Below, piece after piece: positions 8,633 through 16,533 of a DNA stretch of 64,000 nucleotides (position 1 is the stretch's first letter; each line of letters begins with the position of its first letter). Both the position numbers and the translations under genes were made by a program. The notes beneath the pieces are model-generated. The model was not told the origin of the DNA and did no database searches. It worked only from the letters and a program-made list of their open reading frames with translations. The stretch comes from Methanofastidiosum sp. (GTDB lineage Archaea; Methanobacteriota_B; Thermococci; Methanofastidiosales; Methanofastidiosaceae), in assembly GCA_035362715.1 (NCBI GenBank), contig DAOSDU010000005.1, positions 42,838 to 106,837 of the forward strand, written 5' to 3'.

Positions 8633-9097
8633 ATGGACGATTATGAAAAAAAATTAAATAGTTTTTTAAAAGAAAATGGTAGTGATGCAGAGTTGTTGAT
8701 TTTTGATAAATCGTGTCATTCAGTTGCAGAAGCTGCTGAAACTGCCAAAGTTTGTCCAACTGATTTTATCAAAAGTATTTGTATGATCGATACTAATGGA
8801 GATCTTATTGTTGCGATAGTCAAAGGCGAAGATAGAGCAAGCAGTAGCAGAGTATCTAAATCTTTAAATATTGAAAGACCAAAAATAGCTACCCCTAATG
8901 AAATGCTTGAAAAAACTGGATACCCCTGTGGTGGAACACCTCCTTTTGGTTATGGTGCCACTTTTCTGATAGACCTAAAAGTAATGGAGAAAGAAGTTGT
9001 GTATGGGGGTGGGGGATCGGAGTACTCCCTTGTTAAAGTTACAACAAAAGAATTAAAAAGATTGAACAATGGAATGATTACTAGAGTTTCAAAATAG
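8633..9097 (+). CDS. YbaK/ProX-family aminoacyl-tRNA deacylase
   Basis: A 154-residue YbaK/aaRS-associated domain covers the whole protein. The conserved Lys lies in PTDFIKSICM, and TPFGYGATFLID-like residues (GGTPPFGYGATFLID) and the GGGG loop near the C-terminus are typical. The family hydrolyses mischarged tRNAs such as Ala- or Cys-tRNA(Pro). I place the start at 8633 because the TATA box is the right distance upstream; an in-frame ATG at 8582 would lie inside the preceding gene. Confidence 0.88.
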   Translation: MDDYEKKLNSFLKENGSDAELLIFDKSCHSVAEAAETAKVCPTDFIKSICMIDTNGDLIVAIVKGEDRASSSRVSKSLNIERPKIATPNEMLEKTGYPCGGTPPFGYGATFLIDLKVMEKEVVYGGGGSEYSLVKVTTKELKRLNNGMITRVSK

Positions 9098-9177
9098 AAT
9101 ATTGCCATCTAATTTATAGATTATTACAATTAAGTATAAAAGGGAGTAATACTAAATAGTTATCCATAGGTGAAAAT

Positions 9178-11427
9178 TTGTTTAAATTGACATTTAAGAA
9201 TATTTTTTCATTTCTTTTTATCTGGTTACTTGTAGGATTTACCATTGGATTTAGTACATTGATGGGTCCTGTCAGTTTCATAAGATCCAGTAACTTAGAT
9301 TTATCTCTTGAAGGCATGCTAGTAAGATTAACAATACTAATTTTTATCTTTGTATCATTTACCGCTGCAGTTATCTTAATGAATATAGTGGATACAACAA
9401 ACAAAAAACATGTTAAGTATGGGATACCCGCTCTTTGGGCAATAGCAACTATTTCCGTCCTTTGGTTATCACTTAACCCAACTTTATTTGGAGTTAGTCA
9501 AGAAACTTCCTCTACTCCAGAAGAGATATCAACTGTTAGATTTACTTTTGGGGAATATCCTACTCTAGAAAAATTACTTGAATTAAAAGAGGAGGGATAT
9601 ACTTCCATTATATCGTTATTACACCCAGCTGTTGTACCTTTTGAACCTAGATTAATAGAGGAAGAAAGACTGAATGTCGAATATGCCGGTCTAGAATTTG
9701 TACATATCCCAATGGTCCCTTGGGTAAGTGAAAACACACAAGCAGCACTCCAGCTTAGAGAATTAGCCAAAACTGGAACTGGCAAGTATTATGTCCACTG
9801 TTATCTAGGAAAGGATAGAATCAGACTTGCAAGAACAGTTATAGAAAATAATATACCCTTAGAAGAAGCTCAAAGCACAGTTGAAAAGAAAACTATTAGA
9901 TTAAAAACTAGATTTGAAAGGGGAGAAATAATTGAACTAGATGAGAATTTATTCATTGTTCCTTACCCAACAGATGATGAATTTTTTTATATAGTAGGTG
10001 ATGCAGAATATGTTATTTCTTTGTTTGATTCTCTTGATTTTGGAGATTCAGAAAGGATAAATGAAGAAAAAAATATAATGCAAACATATGAAATACCTTA
10101 TGAAAATATATCTGTTTTAAGATCACCTTTTGACTCTTATGCAGTTTATGAAGCAAGCAAAAAAGCTAAGAAAGCGCCTAAACCATTATTTGTTCATGCA
10201 TTCTTTTCTAATAGTTCTGTGATTGATTCTTTTATTCAATCTTATCTATATGATAAACCATCCCTCCCATTTAGATCATTTGCTGTGCCAATGACTAATG
10301 GATACGCTGAAGTTATTGCGCCTGATGTTGCTATTGGCCCTAACCCAGATGGCAGAGAATTTAGGATGTACCTATATGAGAACGGTATACGAAGAATATT
10401 ATATTTAGGCAACGATCAGACAGAAGAAGCACAAATTGAAAGAAATCATGCGATAGCAAATAGAATCTTGTGGTATGCCTCGGAAGGCAATGTCTCAGAT
10501 ATAAAGACTATAGTGTCAAGACCTGGACCTTGGTACATTTATGGACCAAATTTGAATTCAAGTAAGCAAGAGCTAAGATCTGAATTAGGCCCGCCCCAAT
10601 TAGAAATCACTTATAAATTTGAAGAAAAGCCGATAGACAGTCCAATAGAAGAAAATGTTTCTGTAGTAACACAAACTGAAAAAGAGGAATTCTCGATAAA
10701 TTCGTTTATTAAGAAAGCCATCCCATCGATACAAGATACAATTCTTTTTACTCCACCTTTGGCGCTATACGTTGGAGTTTTAATGAAAATTGTAGGTTAT
10801 ATCCATACAAAAAAGAAAATAAGAACTCCATATACAAGAAAAATATTCCACTTTAGTACATTCATATCGGCCGCAATTATTCAATTAATTGGTGGACTAT
10901 CTTTTGTCATCCTATACGGGATAGTCAATTCATTGTTTATTTTTTATGTGGTTTATCGTAATGAGGAAATACCCTTCTATAATGCTATTGCTAGGACTAC
11001 AGACGGAGCACAAAAAAGTAAATTCATATTGATACCTTTAATAATGACCGCGTTTGGTGGGTTAATAGGTAATATTCTATTTGATAAATTGGCGATAATA
11101 GGATACTTGATTGTAGGCATAGGTGATGCTATAGGAGAACCTGTGGGGACAAGATGGGGCAAACATAGGTACAAAGTTCCATCCCTATTTGGAGTTCCTG
11201 TGACAAGAAGCATTGAAGGTTCAATTTCAGTTGCAATTACTAGTATACTATTTGCCTCAATGGGGTTGTATGCATTAGGAACGCCCTTTTCTGCAGCAAT
11301 TATATTGGGATTAATTTGTGGGATTGTTGCGGCTTTGACTGAAGCTATAAGTAATCATGGACTCGATAATCTAAGTGTTCAATTGGTTCCAGTGGCCATA
11401 ATTTATATAATAATGAATATTTTATAG
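9178..11427 (+). CDS. Membrane fusion: PTP-like phosphatase plus dolichol/phytol-kinase-like domain
   Basis: This 749-residue protein appears to join two lipid-phosphate chemistries. Three helices (about 10-30, 50-70, 82-100) anchor it. Residues 115-230 form a tyrosine/dual-specificity-phosphatase-like domain with a full CX5R loop (HCYLGKDR, Cys208, Arg214). A second, degenerate copy follows, with the loop replaced by HAFFSNSS (340-347), and then a third partial unit beginning APDVAIGPNP (381). Residues 515-749 are a multi-pass domain like SEC59/DGK1/VTE5 CTP-dependent lipid kinases, with RKIFH (554-558) and GDAIGEPVG (649-657). The start is a TTG with AGGTG five bases upstream. A HEAT protein and a GT2 enzyme follow closely, suggesting a role in lipid-linked glycan metabolism. 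Confidence 0.82.
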   Translation: MFKLTFKNIFSFLFIWLLVGFTIGFSTLMGPVSFIRSSNLDLSLEGMLVRLTILIFIFVSFTAAVILMNIVDTTNKKHVKYGIPALWAIATISVLWLSLNPTLFGVSQETSSTPEEISTVRFTFGEYPTLEKLLELKEEGYTSIISLLHPAVVPFEPRLIEEERLNVEYAGLEFVHIPMVPWVSENTQAALQLRELAKTGTGKYYVHCYLGKDRIRLARTVIENNIPLEEAQSTVEKKTIRLKTRFERGEIIELDENLFIVPYPTDDEFFYIVGDAEYVISLFDSLDFGDSERINEEKNIMQTYEIPYENISVLRSPFDSYAVYEASKKAKKAPKPLFVHAFFSNSSVIDSFIQSYLYDKPSLPFRSFAVPMTNGYAEVIAPDVAIGPNPDGREFRMYLYENGIRRILYLGNDQTEEAQIERNHAIANRILWYASEGNVSDIKTIVSRPGPWYIYGPNLNSSKQELRSELGPPQLEITYKFEEKPIDSPIEENVSVVTQTEKEEFSINSFIKKAIPSIQDTILFTPPLALYVGVLMKIVGYIHTKKKIRTPYTRKIFHFSTFISAAIIQLIGGLSFVILYGIVNSLFIFYVVYRNEEIPFYNAIARTTDGAQKSKFILIPLIMTAFGGLIGNILFDKLAIIGYLIVGIGDAIGEPVGTRWGKHRYKVPSLFGVPVTRSIEGSISVAITSILFASMGLYALGTPFSAAIILGLICGIVAALTEAISNHGLDNLSVQLVPVAIIYIIMNIL

Positions 11428-11478
11428 TGGGGAGATATAATTTTTTCATTTGAAGACATAACACGGGCATACATACAA

Positions 11479-12516
11479 TTGAACTTATGGTTGACACCAT
11501 TTGTTAAAATAATTCTAATCGCTCTAGTAATATTCTTAGCATTAATGTTAATCTTTTACATAGTTACTATTATAATCCACTGGAATCGTGATAGAACAGA
11601 AAATAAAAAATCGATAGAATACAATTTTATTTTAACAAAAATTCTTCATAAAGAAATTGATCCAAATTCTTTAGGTATCTCAAATAAAGATAAAAAATAT
11701 TTGAGAGATTTATTGATTCTTAAATTAAATTTTTCATCTAATGAAGAAAAAGACTTACTTAGGAATTTGTACAAAATCTGGGAACTAGAAAAAAAAGACA
11801 TAAAACAATTGAAAAGTCGAAGATGGTGGAAGAAAGTTGAAGCCCTTAATAGATTAGAAAAAATGAAAATAATTGAAGCAGAATCACTAGCTTTAAAATT
11901 AATGGATAATAAAAAAGCTGAAATCAGATATGCAGCACTTGAGATGTTAGTTGGAATTAAATCTGAAAAAATCTATCCTTTTTTATATACAATGTTTTCT
12001 TCAAGTTCTAGGTGGGCATATAGATATCTTGTCAACGTATTATCTACTGCGGATATACCTCCAGCATACCTAAAGCTTTTGGCTATTTCAAAAAAAAGAG
12101 ACTTTAGAAAAGCTGCTGCGATACTACTCGGAACAAAAGGGAATGAATATGCCATACCATTGCTAGAAAAGCTTGCAAATGATTCAATAAAAGATGTAAG
12201 AAGAGAGGCAATTAAATCTTTAGGGGAAATTAACACTGACAAGAGTCTAAGAGTTATGGAGAAACATTCTGGAGATCCAAATAATCAGATTAGGGCCAGT
12301 TTAGCAAAAGCTTTGTCAGGCTATAACAATGATACTTCATTTAAATTATTAGAAAAACTTGCAGATGATGATGATTTTGAAGTGAGACTGGAAGCATTTT
12401 ATTCTCTTAGCAAATTAGGGCCTACCGGGAAGAATATTATTGAGAAATATTACCACAAATACCCAGATTTAGTCATGGAATTTCTGAAAAAGGAAAATCA
12501 AGGAGCTAGTGGATAA
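11479..12516 (+). CDS. Membrane-anchored HEAT-repeat protein
   Basis: One N-terminal transmembrane helix (about residues 8-30) is followed by a cytoplasmic helical domain. The C-terminal half has HEAT/PBS-lyase-type repeats, for example RYAALEMLVGI, FRKAAAILLG, VRREAIKSLGEI, IRASLAKALSG and VRLEAFYSLSKLG, spaced about 31 residues apart. Such repeats bind partner proteins. It lies between the phosphatase-kinase fusion and the glycosyltransferase, whose ATG follows its stop by two bases, so it may scaffold that pathway. TTG at 11479 is the first conventional start, but it lacks a Shine-Dalgarno; an in-frame ATT at 11440 has a perfect one. Confidence 0.85.
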   Translation: MNLWLTPFVKIILIALVIFLALMLIFYIVTIIIHWNRDRTENKKSIEYNFILTKILHKEIDPNSLGISNKDKKYLRDLLILKLNFSSNEEKDLLRNLYKIWELEKKDIKQLKSRRWWKKVEALNRLEKMKIIEAESLALKLMDNKKAEIRYAALEMLVGIKSEKIYPFLYTMFSSSSRWAYRYLVNVLSTADIPPAYLKLLAISKKRDFRKAAAILLGTKGNEYAIPLLEKLANDSIKDVRREAIKSLGEINTDKSLRVMEKHSGDPNNQIRASLAKALSGYNNDTSFKLLEKLADDDDFEVRLEAFYSLSKLGPTGKNIIEKYYHKYPDLVMEFLKKENQGASG

Positions 12517-12518
12517 TT

Positions 12519-13988
12519 ATGGATAATTTATTTGTAACATTTATTATTGCTTATAATCTTATGATATTAGCCTATTTTTTAATCTTGAATTCTTTTTACT
12601 TAGTACTTTTAGTATTAGCCTCACAAAAACTTTGGTATCACAAGAGAAAATTTCAAACTGAACGTTGGCATAGTAATTTCCTACCATTTATAGTAAAGTT
12701 AGATGAAGAAAAAAAATCTAAATCCTTACCCTCTTTAGCTTTTATTATGCCCACCTACAACGAGGAGAATACTATACTTGAGTCTGTTAATGCCATATCC
12801 AAAATAGATTATCCGCATATAGAGATTATTGTTGTTAACGATGGCTCAAACGATAATACTTTAGAATTATTGAGAAGATCATACAACTTATTCAAAGATT
12901 CTAGAGCCGTAAACGAGAAACTTCAAACTAAAAAAGTCACAAATGTGTTCAAATCTGCAATAGATGAAAGATTATTAGTAATAGACAAAGAAAATGGTGG
13001 AAAAGCCGATGCATTAAATGCTGGACTTAATTACGCTAGAAGTAGATTGTTTTTAGCTGTGGATGCAGACTCAATAGTAGATCCCGAAGCTATAGACAAA
13101 ATGATTCAAGCTTATCTTGAAAGAGATTCAAAAGTTGTCGGAATTGGGGGCATAGTTAGAGTCGCAAATGGCTCTAGAATTGAAAGTGGAAAAGTATTGG
13201 AAGCCAGAATGCCAAAAGAAATCCTTCCTGGATTCCAAATTGTAGAGTACATAAGAGCATTTCTTTGTGGGAGAGCGGGATTTAGCAAACTTAAAAATCT
13301 TCTTATTATTTCAGGAGCATTTGGTCTATTCGAGGTAAAAACAGTTGTGAATATTGGTGGATACAAAACGAATATACTTGGAGAAGACATGGAACTTGTT
13401 GTAAGACTACATAAACATATGAGAAAAATAAAAAAAGAATACGATGTTGTTTTTGTACCAGAGCCTGTATGCTGGACCCAAGTACCAGAAAAATATTCAA
13501 CTTTAGAACTACAAAGGATACGATGGCATCAGGGATTAATTCAAACTCTTCGTATCCACTGGAAAATGATATTCAATCCAAAATATGGAACTGTTGGAAC
13601 TATCGGGATGCCCTATTTTTTTATTTTTGAATTTTTAGGCCCAATAATTGAAATAACTGGTTATATTGCATTTATTGGTGGGTATCTACTGGGATTATTA
13701 AATATAACCTTTGCAATATTATTCTTTTTACTTGCCATAGTTTTTGGAATTCTCATATCTTTATTTTCATTATTAATAGAAGAATTCACTGTAAGAAGGT
13801 ACAATAGACCTTTTGATGTATTCAAATTAGTAATGATAGCTCTTCTAGAAAATTTTGGGTACAGACAAATAACTGCATGGTGGAGAGTTAAAGCTACCCT
13901 ACTCCTTCTTTTTAGAAGAAAAAAATGGGGACAATTAGAGAAGAGTACTTTTGAATCCAATGAAGAGGACTTAAAAAAATATAAATAA
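12519..13988 (+). CDS. Processive GT2 family glycosyltransferase (hyaluronan/cellulose-synthase-like)
   Basis: The 489-residue enzyme has an N-terminal helix (about 10-35), a GT-A domain and C-terminal helices. Visible motifs are IMPTYNEENTI, VVNDGSNDN (first Asp), LAVDADSIVD (DxD), GEDMELVVRL (catalytic ED) and LQRIRWHQG, the Q/RxxRW-type motif of processive beta-glycosyltransferases. Helices after about residue 365 would form the export channel. It should polymerise or transfer a sugar from a nucleotide-sugar across the membrane; the sugar cannot be told. It starts two bases after the HEAT gene, so the two are translationally linked. Confidence 0.92.
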   Translation: MDNLFVTFIIAYNLMILAYFLILNSFYLVLLVLASQKLWYHKRKFQTERWHSNFLPFIVKLDEEKKSKSLPSLAFIMPTYNEENTILESVNAISKIDYPHIEIIVVNDGSNDNTLELLRRSYNLFKDSRAVNEKLQTKKVTNVFKSAIDERLLVIDKENGGKADALNAGLNYARSRLFLAVDADSIVDPEAIDKMIQAYLERDSKVVGIGGIVRVANGSRIESGKVLEARMPKEILPGFQIVEYIRAFLCGRAGFSKLKNLLIISGAFGLFEVKTVVNIGGYKTNILGEDMELVVRLHKHMRKIKKEYDVVFVPEPVCWTQVPEKYSTLELQRIRWHQGLIQTLRIHWKMIFNPKYGTVGTIGMPYFFIFEFLGPIIEITGYIAFIGGYLLGLLNITFAILFFLLAIVFGILISLFSLLIEEFTVRRYNRPFDVFKLVMIALLENFGYRQITAWWRVKATLLLLFRRKKWGQLEKSTFESNEEDLKKYK

Positions 13989-14129
13989 TTAAAGTTTGAA
14001 GTACTCTTTTGCTAGTTTAACAAGACTCAAAAATATTGCTACGTTGCCTGCTATGCTCTTTTCCATATAGTCTATTCTGACTTTATCGATTGACCTATGG
14101 CAGTACTGCTCTTGTATTGGAGAAAATAA
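13989..14129 (-). pseudogene. C-terminal remnant resembling an M28-type peptidase
   Basis: Between the glycosyltransferase and GH16-like genes, the minus strand is open for 46 codons directly after the GH16-like stop and in the same frame. It encodes about EQYCHRSIDKVRIDYMEKS and an aliphatic helix ending AKEYFKL. The His-Arg-Ser-x-Asp then ID-x3-MEK pattern followed by a helix resembles the extreme C-terminus of M28 aminopeptidases. There is no start codon and no upstream peptidase sequence, so it is best read as a decayed gene end left after a rearrangement. Confidence 0.4.
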
Positions 14130-15191
14130 TTATTCAAATCTAAAGGCCTTTATAATTATCTCAGGTTCTTCCCCATCAAAAGGAAAATCCCCCTTTTTAT
14201 CTTCATTTGAATCATATAACCAGAGATTAATATGCACTTTTGTTTCTGTTGTAGGTACAGGAATGTTTTTCCCAAAGAATTTTTTGTCAGCTATTATAAA
14301 TCTCCTATCATTAGTTGCCTCGTTATGTCCATGTAAACTCTTAAATTCTATTGAGTCTTTTTTCCAGTCAAAATAATGCACAGAATAATCTCCGTTTAAT
14401 ATCATTTTATATCTGTGAATAGTTTGTTTTTTTAATGGATGAATTACATACTGGGAATTTCTAGCAAGAAGATTTGGTAAGTTTGATCCCCACTTACTAA
14501 ATTCAATGTCTATTTCTACATTCTCATCTAAAATTTGAGAGTTGTAATAATAAGTAAAAAGACCTAAAACAATATTTCTATCAAATAGATCAGGCCTACC
14601 ATCAAGATAAAAAATATATTTCCCGTAACCAAAAGAATCCTCGGAATAAACTTCAGAACAATACCATCGGCCTCCTTTTTCTGTTATCTTTAGATGTAAC
14701 CCTTTTTCATCAATCCATACATTTTCATCGCTTTCTGACCAATAGTTAAAACTAGGCCCTTTTCTTTGATCTATACTATTTTTAATATACCAAGGGTAAC
14801 CAGAAAAGTAAAGTTTACTGAAAGAGGATAATTTATCATAGTTTTTATCATAAATTATAGATGTTATTTTAAAATCAGAAGTTGTGGCTACCCATGTAAA
14901 TTTATATTCGAACGTAGAACTATCTTTTATTTCTTTTATTGTTTTTGATTCAATTAGATCACTATTCAAGTAGCACTCCAAATTTATATTGTTATAGTTG
15001 GTGCCCTTACTATTATTGATTATTATTATAAATTCAACATTTTCATCTTTTTTTGGATTTTTAGGAAACCATGTTATATCTGCTATTTGAATGTTTGATT
15101 TTTCGCCCTGAGCTTGAATTAGAGAAATAAAGAAAAAACTAGAGAAAGAAATTAAAAAAATTATGAATAATATTTGTACTATTTGATTCAT
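14130..15191 (-). CDS. Secreted GH16-like (concanavalin-fold) protein with CARDB-type domain
   Basis: The 353-residue protein has a signal peptide (about 1-28, ending IQAQG), a CARDB-like beta domain (about 35-125) and a jelly-roll domain with the GH16 catalytic signature EIDIE (Glu226, Asp228, Glu230). Family 16 enzymes cleave or transglycosylate beta-1,3/1,4-glucans and galactans. Here it could remodel the cell's own surface glycan, since it converges on a processive glycosyltransferase gene. The assignment rests on the ExDxE motif and fold-like pattern; the flanks are divergent. Confidence 0.72.
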   Translation of the reverse strand: MNQIVQILFIIFLISFSSFFFISLIQAQGEKSNIQIADITWFPKNPKKDENVEFIIIINNSKGTNYNNINLECYLNSDLIESKTIKEIKDSSTFEYKFTWVATTSDFKITSIIYDKNYDKLSSFSKLYFSGYPWYIKNSIDQRKGPSFNYWSESDENVWIDEKGLHLKITEKGGRWYCSEVYSEDSFGYGKYIFYLDGRPDLFDRNIVLGLFTYYYNSQILDENVEIDIEFSKWGSNLPNLLARNSQYVIHPLKKQTIHRYKMILNGDYSVHYFDWKKDSIEFKSLHGHNEATNDRRFIIADKKFFGKNIPVPTTETKVHINLWLYDSNEDKKGDFPFDGEEPEIIIKAFRFE

Positions 15192-15210
15192 TTTTACATC
15201 CTTAGCATAT

Positions 15211-15369
15211 TTATTTATCCTCTTCTAAAGTGTATTCAATGTTTTTTATTCTTTTCCCACATTTAGGGCATTTGTATGTAACTGTAGCTAAAGAACAACA
15301 AATTCTTTCTATTTTCTCTGTTTCTTTGTCAGTACCACATTCGCAAAATTTATTATTAAAAGAAATCAT
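15211..15369 (-). CDS. Small zinc-ribbon protein (52 aa)
   Basis: This 52-residue frame has two Cys pairs, FCECG near the N-terminus and YKCPKCGKRI in the second half, plus ICC between them, giving a plausible zinc knuckle or rubredoxin-like fold. It starts 12 bases after the ferredoxin stop on the same strand, with AGGGAT before the ATG, so the two are probably one transcript. Function unknown. Confidence 0.6.
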   Translation of the reverse strand: MISFNNKFCECGTDKETEKIERICCSLATVTYKCPKCGKRIKNIEYTLEEDK

Positions 15370-15381
15370 TAAATTATATCC

Positions 15382-15570
15382 CTAATCAATTTCAACTAGA
15401 CTCATGGCTTCTTGAGGGCATTTCCTTACGCATCCTCCAAGACCATCGCATAAATCTTCATCTAGCACAGCCTTTCCGTTTTCAATTGAAACGATTTTTA
15501 GTGGGCATATGATGGAGCATACTCCACATCCATTACATTTTTCTTCATCAACTCTAACTATTCTTCTCAT
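15382..15570 (-). CDS. 2[4Fe-4S] ferredoxin
   Basis: The 62-residue protein has a first cluster motif CNGCGVCSIICP and a second motif CDGLGGCVRKCP, in which the spacing between the first two Cys is expanded (C-x5-C instead of C-x2-C). This variant occurs in ferredoxins linked to radical-SAM or reductase systems in anaerobes. It should be a cytosolic low-potential electron carrier. AGGTT precedes the ATG by five bases. The zinc-ribbon gene follows at once. Confidence 0.9.
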   Translation of the reverse strand: MRRIVRVDEEKCNGCGVCSIICPLKIVSIENGKAVLDEDLCDGLGGCVRKCPQEAMSLVEID

Positions 15571-15706
15571 ATTGCAACCTTATAAAAAATACTAAGATTA
15601 TATTTTATAAGATTATTGACTATATAATTCTCAAAATAATTGTCTTTCAATTTTAATTTTTAATGTATAATAGAATCTTGTATTGGGATTATAAGCTCCC
15701 ATATCT

Positions 15707-16417
15707 TTAGTTCTTTGTACATAAATATGAAGCAAAAAAATCATTTTTATATTCTTTAGATTCAATAGAAAACCCCGCATGCTCGATGATTTTCTCCATT
15801 ATCCAATTTGTTGTAGAAAATTCTTCGCTAATATGATTTACCATATTCTTTTTCATTCTGTCATCATTTGTTTGATTAATCCAGCATTCAACTGCCTTTT
15901 CAAAATTGTTAGTATCAAATGAAAAAACAACGTCGTGAAGGTAAAATTTGCCTTTTTCTTTAAGCATAGAATTAATATTTTTTAGAGCCATTAACTTCCA
16001 GAAATCAGGGAGATGGTGTAAAGCTATACTTGAAACTACTAAATCTACTGGTTTCCCTTCATGTTCGTATGATAAAAATCCTGCGTTGACAAAAGAAATG
16101 TTGGTAATCCCCTTATTACTGGCCTTATTTTTTGCATACTCAAGCATATTCTTAGATACATCCAATGCAATAATTTTACTACATCTTTTTGCTGCTTCGA
16201 TGCAAAATTCTCCAGTTCCACATCCAATTTCTAAAAGGATGTCTCCTTTTTTAAGGTCAATTATTTTTATAGTATCATCAATTTCCTTTTTGATATTTCT
16301 TAATTTACCCATTCTTTCATCATATATTCTAATCTCTTCGGGATCGTTATAATCTGTTCCAAGAGATTTGAATTCGTTAAAATAGTAGTTTTTATAGAGT
16401 TTTTCTGTATCTTCCAT
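15707..16417 (-). CDS. Class I SAM-dependent methyltransferase
   Basis: A soluble methyltransferase of about 236 residues. Motif I is LLEIGCGTGEFCIEAA, strand 2 ends KIIALDVSKNMLEYA, and motif IV is VDLVVSSIALHHLPDF; this is the UbiE/COQ5-like Methyltransf_11 type. The acceptor is unknown. I chose the ATG at 16417 (MEDTEKLY) because AGGGG lies six bases upstream; the longer frame from 16450 has no Shine-Dalgarno. It stands between the ferredoxin pair and the sensory operon on the same strand, with long gaps, so it is probably transcribed separately. Confidence 0.88.
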   Translation of the reverse strand: MEDTEKLYKNYYFNEFKSLGTDYNDPEEIRIYDERMGKLRNIKKEIDDTIKIIDLKKGDILLEIGCGTGEFCIEAAKRCSKIIALDVSKNMLEYAKNKASNKGITNISFVNAGFLSYEHEGKPVDLVVSSIALHHLPDFWKLMALKNINSMLKEKGKFYLHDVVFSFDTNNFEKAVECWINQTNDDRMKKNMVNHISEEFSTTNWIMEKIIEHAGFSIESKEYKNDFFASYLCTKN

Positions 16418-16533
16418 ATTAATTCCCCTAATATCACCATTTTGCATCATGGATTTTAAAGTGATACCTTACTCGATCAAGTGATATCTTTAATACTGGA
16501 AGAAATATAAATATGCCTAAAATATCTAAAGAA

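Noticed and set aside
15948..16352. Plus-strand open frame opposite the methyltransferase
   Set aside because: It lies antisense to a well-supported gene, encodes low-complexity Ser/Leu-rich sequence with no recognisable domain and has no ribosome-binding site.
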